Positions 5,299-7,865 of a stretch of DNA of 7,865 bases are shown here, piece by piece (within the stretch, counting starts at the first letter, position 1; every line of letters begins with the position of its first letter). The position numbers and the translations under genes were made by a program. The DNA comes from 4484-232 sp964486555 (GTDB lineage: Bacteria; Thermotogota; Thermotogae; Thermotogales; Thermotogaceae): the NCBI GenBank assembly GCA_964486555.1, contig CAZANP010000071.1, positions 1 to 7,865 on the forward strand. The letters run 5' to 3'. A model generated the notes under the pieces. The model ran no database searches. It saw nothing but the letters and a program-made list of their open reading frames with translations, and was not told where the DNA came from.

Positions 5299-7706
5299 GG
5301 ATCTTAGCTAAGAGCAAAGGTATATCCTTGGGAGAGCATACTTCTGACGTTTTAAAAGCTGTTAAGAAGCTTAAAGAGATCTATGAAGGTGACTGGAGGC
5401 TTGTAGAACTCTCTGCTATCTATCATGACTGGGGGAAATGCTTTCCAGGTTTTCAAAAGAAAGTGGGGAATGAGGATTATCTGAAAATTTTTGGAGACTT
5501 ACAGAATGTAGAGGATGTTCCTCACTCCTTTTTAAGTGTTGTGTTCATACCAAAAAATGTACTCATGAGTTTAGATAAGGATGATGCTATGATCGTTCTA
5601 TCCGCTGTTGCATATCATCATTGGAGAGGCAGCTATTTGGATGTACTTATGGGAAGATCTATTGATAAATTGAAAAAAGCTTATAGATGGCTCCTTGAAA
5701 ATCATGAGAATCTCATCAAACTGCTAGAAAAGGAATATTCTGAATTTTTGAAAGAGTTACCTGAATATCTGAAGAACCAGAATTTTAAAGTGACAATTCA
5801 TAAAGAACTATGTGAATACCTATCAAAAGCTTCTCTGATGGACTCGTCACTTCTGATACCACCACATCTGATGTCCACTTTACCCAATTTCGTGACAAGA
5901 GAAATAAATATGAACGATGAAATATACAAAAAGTATATTTTCACAATTGGCAATTTGATGAGAGCTGATAGATTCGCCTCAGCATGTGAAGAAGGCAGAG
6001 GGGAGCTAGAGGAAATAGAAAAAACATATGAAAAAGATCAATTTAAAGTGGTAGAACAGCACCTAATAAAGCAGAGATACCATGCTTGGCAATCTACAAA
6101 ACTTGAGGGAAGACGTGGTAAAAACCTTATACTTATAGCACCAACTGGTTCGGGAAAAACGGAATTTGCTATGATGTGGGCAAAGGGAAAAACCATCTTT
6201 TCTCTCCCTCTAAGAAGCGCTGTTAATATGATATACGATCGATTCACAGAATACTTTGGAGAAGAGAATGTAGGAATACTTTATTCAGGAGCAGATCTCT
6301 TCTTATTTTTCACCAGATTTCATGGTGATCCAGATCTTGAGGGAGAAATATTAAAGATAATGAACACTTCAAGATTCCTGTCGTATCCATTCATAGTTTC
6401 AACGGGAGATCAACTGTTTCCAGCTGTACTGAAATATCCAGGTTATGAGATGCTTTACTCAGTTTTTATGAATTCATACCTGATAATCGATGAGATCCAA
6501 GCATACGATCCATATGCATCAGCGATTATCGTGAAATCCTTTGAAGATATATCTCAGCTTGGTGGGAAATTTCTTCTCATGACAGCCACTTTACCAGGAT
6601 TTATAAGAAAAGAAATTGAAAAAAGGGTAAAGGATGTTGAAACACTTGATGTGTATGACGAACTCCAAGGAGATGAGGTAAGAAATGTTATCGAGTTGAA
6701 AATGGGAAACTTTGATGCGATGATAGAGCAAGTCATCAACTTTTTCAAAGCTGGAAAAAAAGTTCTGGTGATTCGAAACACAGTTTCAGAGGCGGTGAAA
6801 ACTTATGAAGTTTTGAAAAAAATCGTGGATAAGGTGATGATAATTCACTCTAGAATGACGCTACATGATAGGAAATCCATTGAGGATAAATTGAAAGCGT
6901 ATAGGCCTGATGAAAAAGGCGAAAAAGTTATTTTAGTATCTACCCAGGTCGCTGAAGCTTCGCTCAACATAGATTTTGATGTGTTAATAACTGACATTGC
7001 ACCCATAGATTCTTTAGTTCAAAGAATGGGGAGAGTCAGCAGGAAAAATGCTTATTCCTCCGATGAACCAAATGTGATCGTGTATGTATTTGAGAAAGAA
7101 GGAGAAGGTATAGAAACGTATAGGGGAGTATATAAAAAGTCATCAATTCTTACCAGTATCGCTGCTCTTTGCTGTCCTGATAAATTGGAGATAAGTGGTA
7201 AGAGAAATCCTCTCAGCAACATTGAGAAGGAGATCAAAAAAGCTCTCAAAAAGGAGATGAGACTCAAGATAAGACAAAAAGATAAGAAGAAGATTGTCGA
7301 GAAGGTCTACGATTTTCTAGAAGAGCTAAATGATGAATATATAAACAACTTTTACGATGCTCTCGAAACTCTTGATAGTGGGTACACCTCTGAATCCCGT
7401 TCTGATGCTTTGAGGATCTTCAGAAGGATCTCAAGTGTTGATGTGATTCCTGAAAACCTGGTCAAGGACTTTTTAAAAGCTCTCGAAAGAGGAGACGTAT
7501 ATTCAGCTATTTTGAGAAATGTTGTACCAGTTCCTACGTATTCTCTGAGCGACTTTGAAGTTGTACCAATTCCCATTGAAGATAAACGTATTAAGCGGTA
7601 TCTGAGCGGAATAGTTACAGTGAAAGGTTTGAAATACCATGAAGGAGTTGGATTATTATCCTCCAAGGATAACAGGGACAATGGTGGCGTATTACCGTAT
7701 CTGTAA
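5295..7706 (+). CDS. cas3: CRISPR target-degrading nuclease-helicase Cas3 (HD + SF2)
   Basis: The product is 803 residues, with nuclease and helicase in one chain. Cas3 is recruited by Cascade to nick, unwind and shred the target DNA strand. HD domain: H15 in GEHTSD, H44-D45 in YHDWGK, H77, H108-H109 and D225 in MRADRFAS give the expected two-metal ligand set. Helicase: Walker A APTGSGKTE (282-290), DEIQAYDP (399-406), motif III TAT (430-432), and motifs V-VI from VST (548-550) through QRMGRVSR (576-583). All key residues are present, so the enzyme looks functional. The ATG overlaps the cas5 stop (ATGA), with GGTGA (5286-5290) upstream. The last 15 or so residues, after GVGLL (784-788), lie in cas4 sequence read out of frame and look like an added tail. 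Confidence 0.96.
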   Translation: MRILAKSKGISLGEHTSDVLKAVKKLKEIYEGDWRLVELSAIYHDWGKCFPGFQKKVGNEDYLKIFGDLQNVEDVPHSFLSVVFIPKNVLMSLDKDDAMIVLSAVAYHHWRGSYLDVLMGRSIDKLKKAYRWLLENHENLIKLLEKEYSEFLKELPEYLKNQNFKVTIHKELCEYLSKASLMDSSLLIPPHLMSTLPNFVTREINMNDEIYKKYIFTIGNLMRADRFASACEEGRGELEEIEKTYEKDQFKVVEQHLIKQRYHAWQSTKLEGRRGKNLILIAPTGSGKTEFAMMWAKGKTIFSLPLRSAVNMIYDRFTEYFGEENVGILYSGADLFLFFTRFHGDPDLEGEILKIMNTSRFLSYPFIVSTGDQLFPAVLKYPGYEMLYSVFMNSYLIIDEIQAYDPYASAIIVKSFEDISQLGGKFLLMTATLPGFIRKEIEKRVKDVETLDVYDELQGDEVRNVIELKMGNFDAMIEQVINFFKAGKKVLVIRNTVSEAVKTYEVLKKIVDKVMIIHSRMTLHDRKSIEDKLKAYRPDEKGEKVILVSTQVAEASLNIDFDVLITDIAPIDSLVQRMGRVSRKNAYSSDEPNVIVYVFEKEGEGIETYRGVYKKSSILTSIAALCCPDKLEISGKRNPLSNIEKEIKKALKKEMRLKIRQKDKKKIVEKVYDFLEELNDEYINNFYDALETLDSGYTSESRSDALRIFRRISSVDVIPENLVKDFLKALERGDVYSAILRNVVPVPTYSLSDFEVVPIPIEDKRIKRYLSGIVTVKGLKYHEGVGLLSSKDNRDNGGVLPYL

Positions 7707-7865
7707 GAGGAAGCTATGGTTCTTCTACCACGGGCTTGATATGGAACAAATAACTCCCACTGTTGATGTAATAATAGGAAGAGTTCTGAGCTTAAAAAGG
7801 TTTCCAAGAGAGAAGATGAAAGAGTTTCAAATCGATGACAGTGTTATTGACTTTATCAAGTTTAG
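7639..7865 (+). CDS. cas4: CRISPR-associated exonuclease Cas4 (partial, 3' end outside window)
   Basis: Only the first 75 codons are present. The translation contains ITGTMVAYYRICKRKLWFF (11-29), the classic Cas4 opening, with the first of the four [4Fe-4S] cysteines at C22. It continues HGLDMEQ (31-37), IIGRVLSLKRFPREK (45-59) and IDDSVIDF (65-72), where D71 would be the first nuclease metal ligand. Cas4 trims and selects prespacers with Cas1-Cas2 during adaptation. The ATG at 7639 is the first start after an in-frame TGA, but its ribosome binding site is weak (AAAGG, 7623-7627, 11 bases away). A TTG at 7648 or the ATG at 7681 is possible, though the latter would cut into the conserved opening. 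It overlaps cas3 by 68 bp. cas1 and cas2 are expected beyond the window. Confidence 0.88.
   Translation, partial: MKELDYYPPRITGTMVAYYRICKRKLWFFYHGLDMEQITPTVDVIIGRVLSLKRFPREKMKEFQIDDSVIDFIKF

Noticed and set aside
7352..7807. 151-codon minus-strand open frame over the end of cas3 and start of cas4
   Set aside because: Both sense-strand genes have unmistakable conserved motifs here; the antisense frame is a by-product of their codon use.

Overview
The window looks like a piece of a thermophilic bacterial chromosome, most likely a member of the Thermotogota. This is an inference. It rests on the A+T-rich sequence, strong GGAGGTGA-type ribosome binding sites combined with TTG start codons, a TM1266-like hydrogenase-system regulator, and a type I-B cas operon of the 'Tneap' kind, first named from Thermotoga neapolitana. 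A thermophilic Firmicute relative cannot be excluded from the sequence alone.

Layout: (1) 1-~50 is the 3' end of a 5S rRNA, followed by a perfect 9-bp stem terminator (61-92) that closes an rRNA operon. (2) 93-~335 has no gene I can support; it is pyrimidine-rich on this strand. (3) 336-369 is a perfect-register 17-bp tandem repeat directly upstream of a small ACT-like (TM1266-family) regulator gene, 413-676. (4) 815-1312 encodes a compact FMN nitroreductase-family protein with its own plausible promoter. (5) From 1449 to the window end runs a type I-B CRISPR-Cas operon: promoter, cas6, cas8b1 (cst1, CXXC-CXXC), cas7 (cst2/devR), cas5, cas3 (HD nuclease fused to helicase), and the first 75 codons of cas4, which is cut by the window edge. 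cas1, cas2 and an array would be expected downstream; no array is inside the window.

How the genes work together: Cas6 cuts the precursor crRNA. Cas8b1, Cas7 and Cas5 (with a small subunit) assemble the crRNA-guided Cascade. Cas3 is recruited to unwind and degrade the target DNA. Cas4 belongs to the spacer-acquisition module. All cas genes are on the + strand with overlaps or gaps of at most 12 bp, so they are probably one transcript with translational coupling.

The most interesting observation is inside cas8b1. At codon 360 an in-frame ATG is preceded by GGGGGTGA at a 5-nt spacing. This is nearly identical in sequence and geometry to the ribosome binding site of the downstream cas7. It predicts separate translation of an 86-residue, mostly helical C-terminal protein, i.e. 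the missing Cascade small subunit Cas11b. Second-rank observations are the 68-bp cas3/cas4 overlap with an apparent read-through tail on Cas3, a 10-bp inverted repeat bracketing the cas promoter, and the tandem repeat upstream of the regulator gene.
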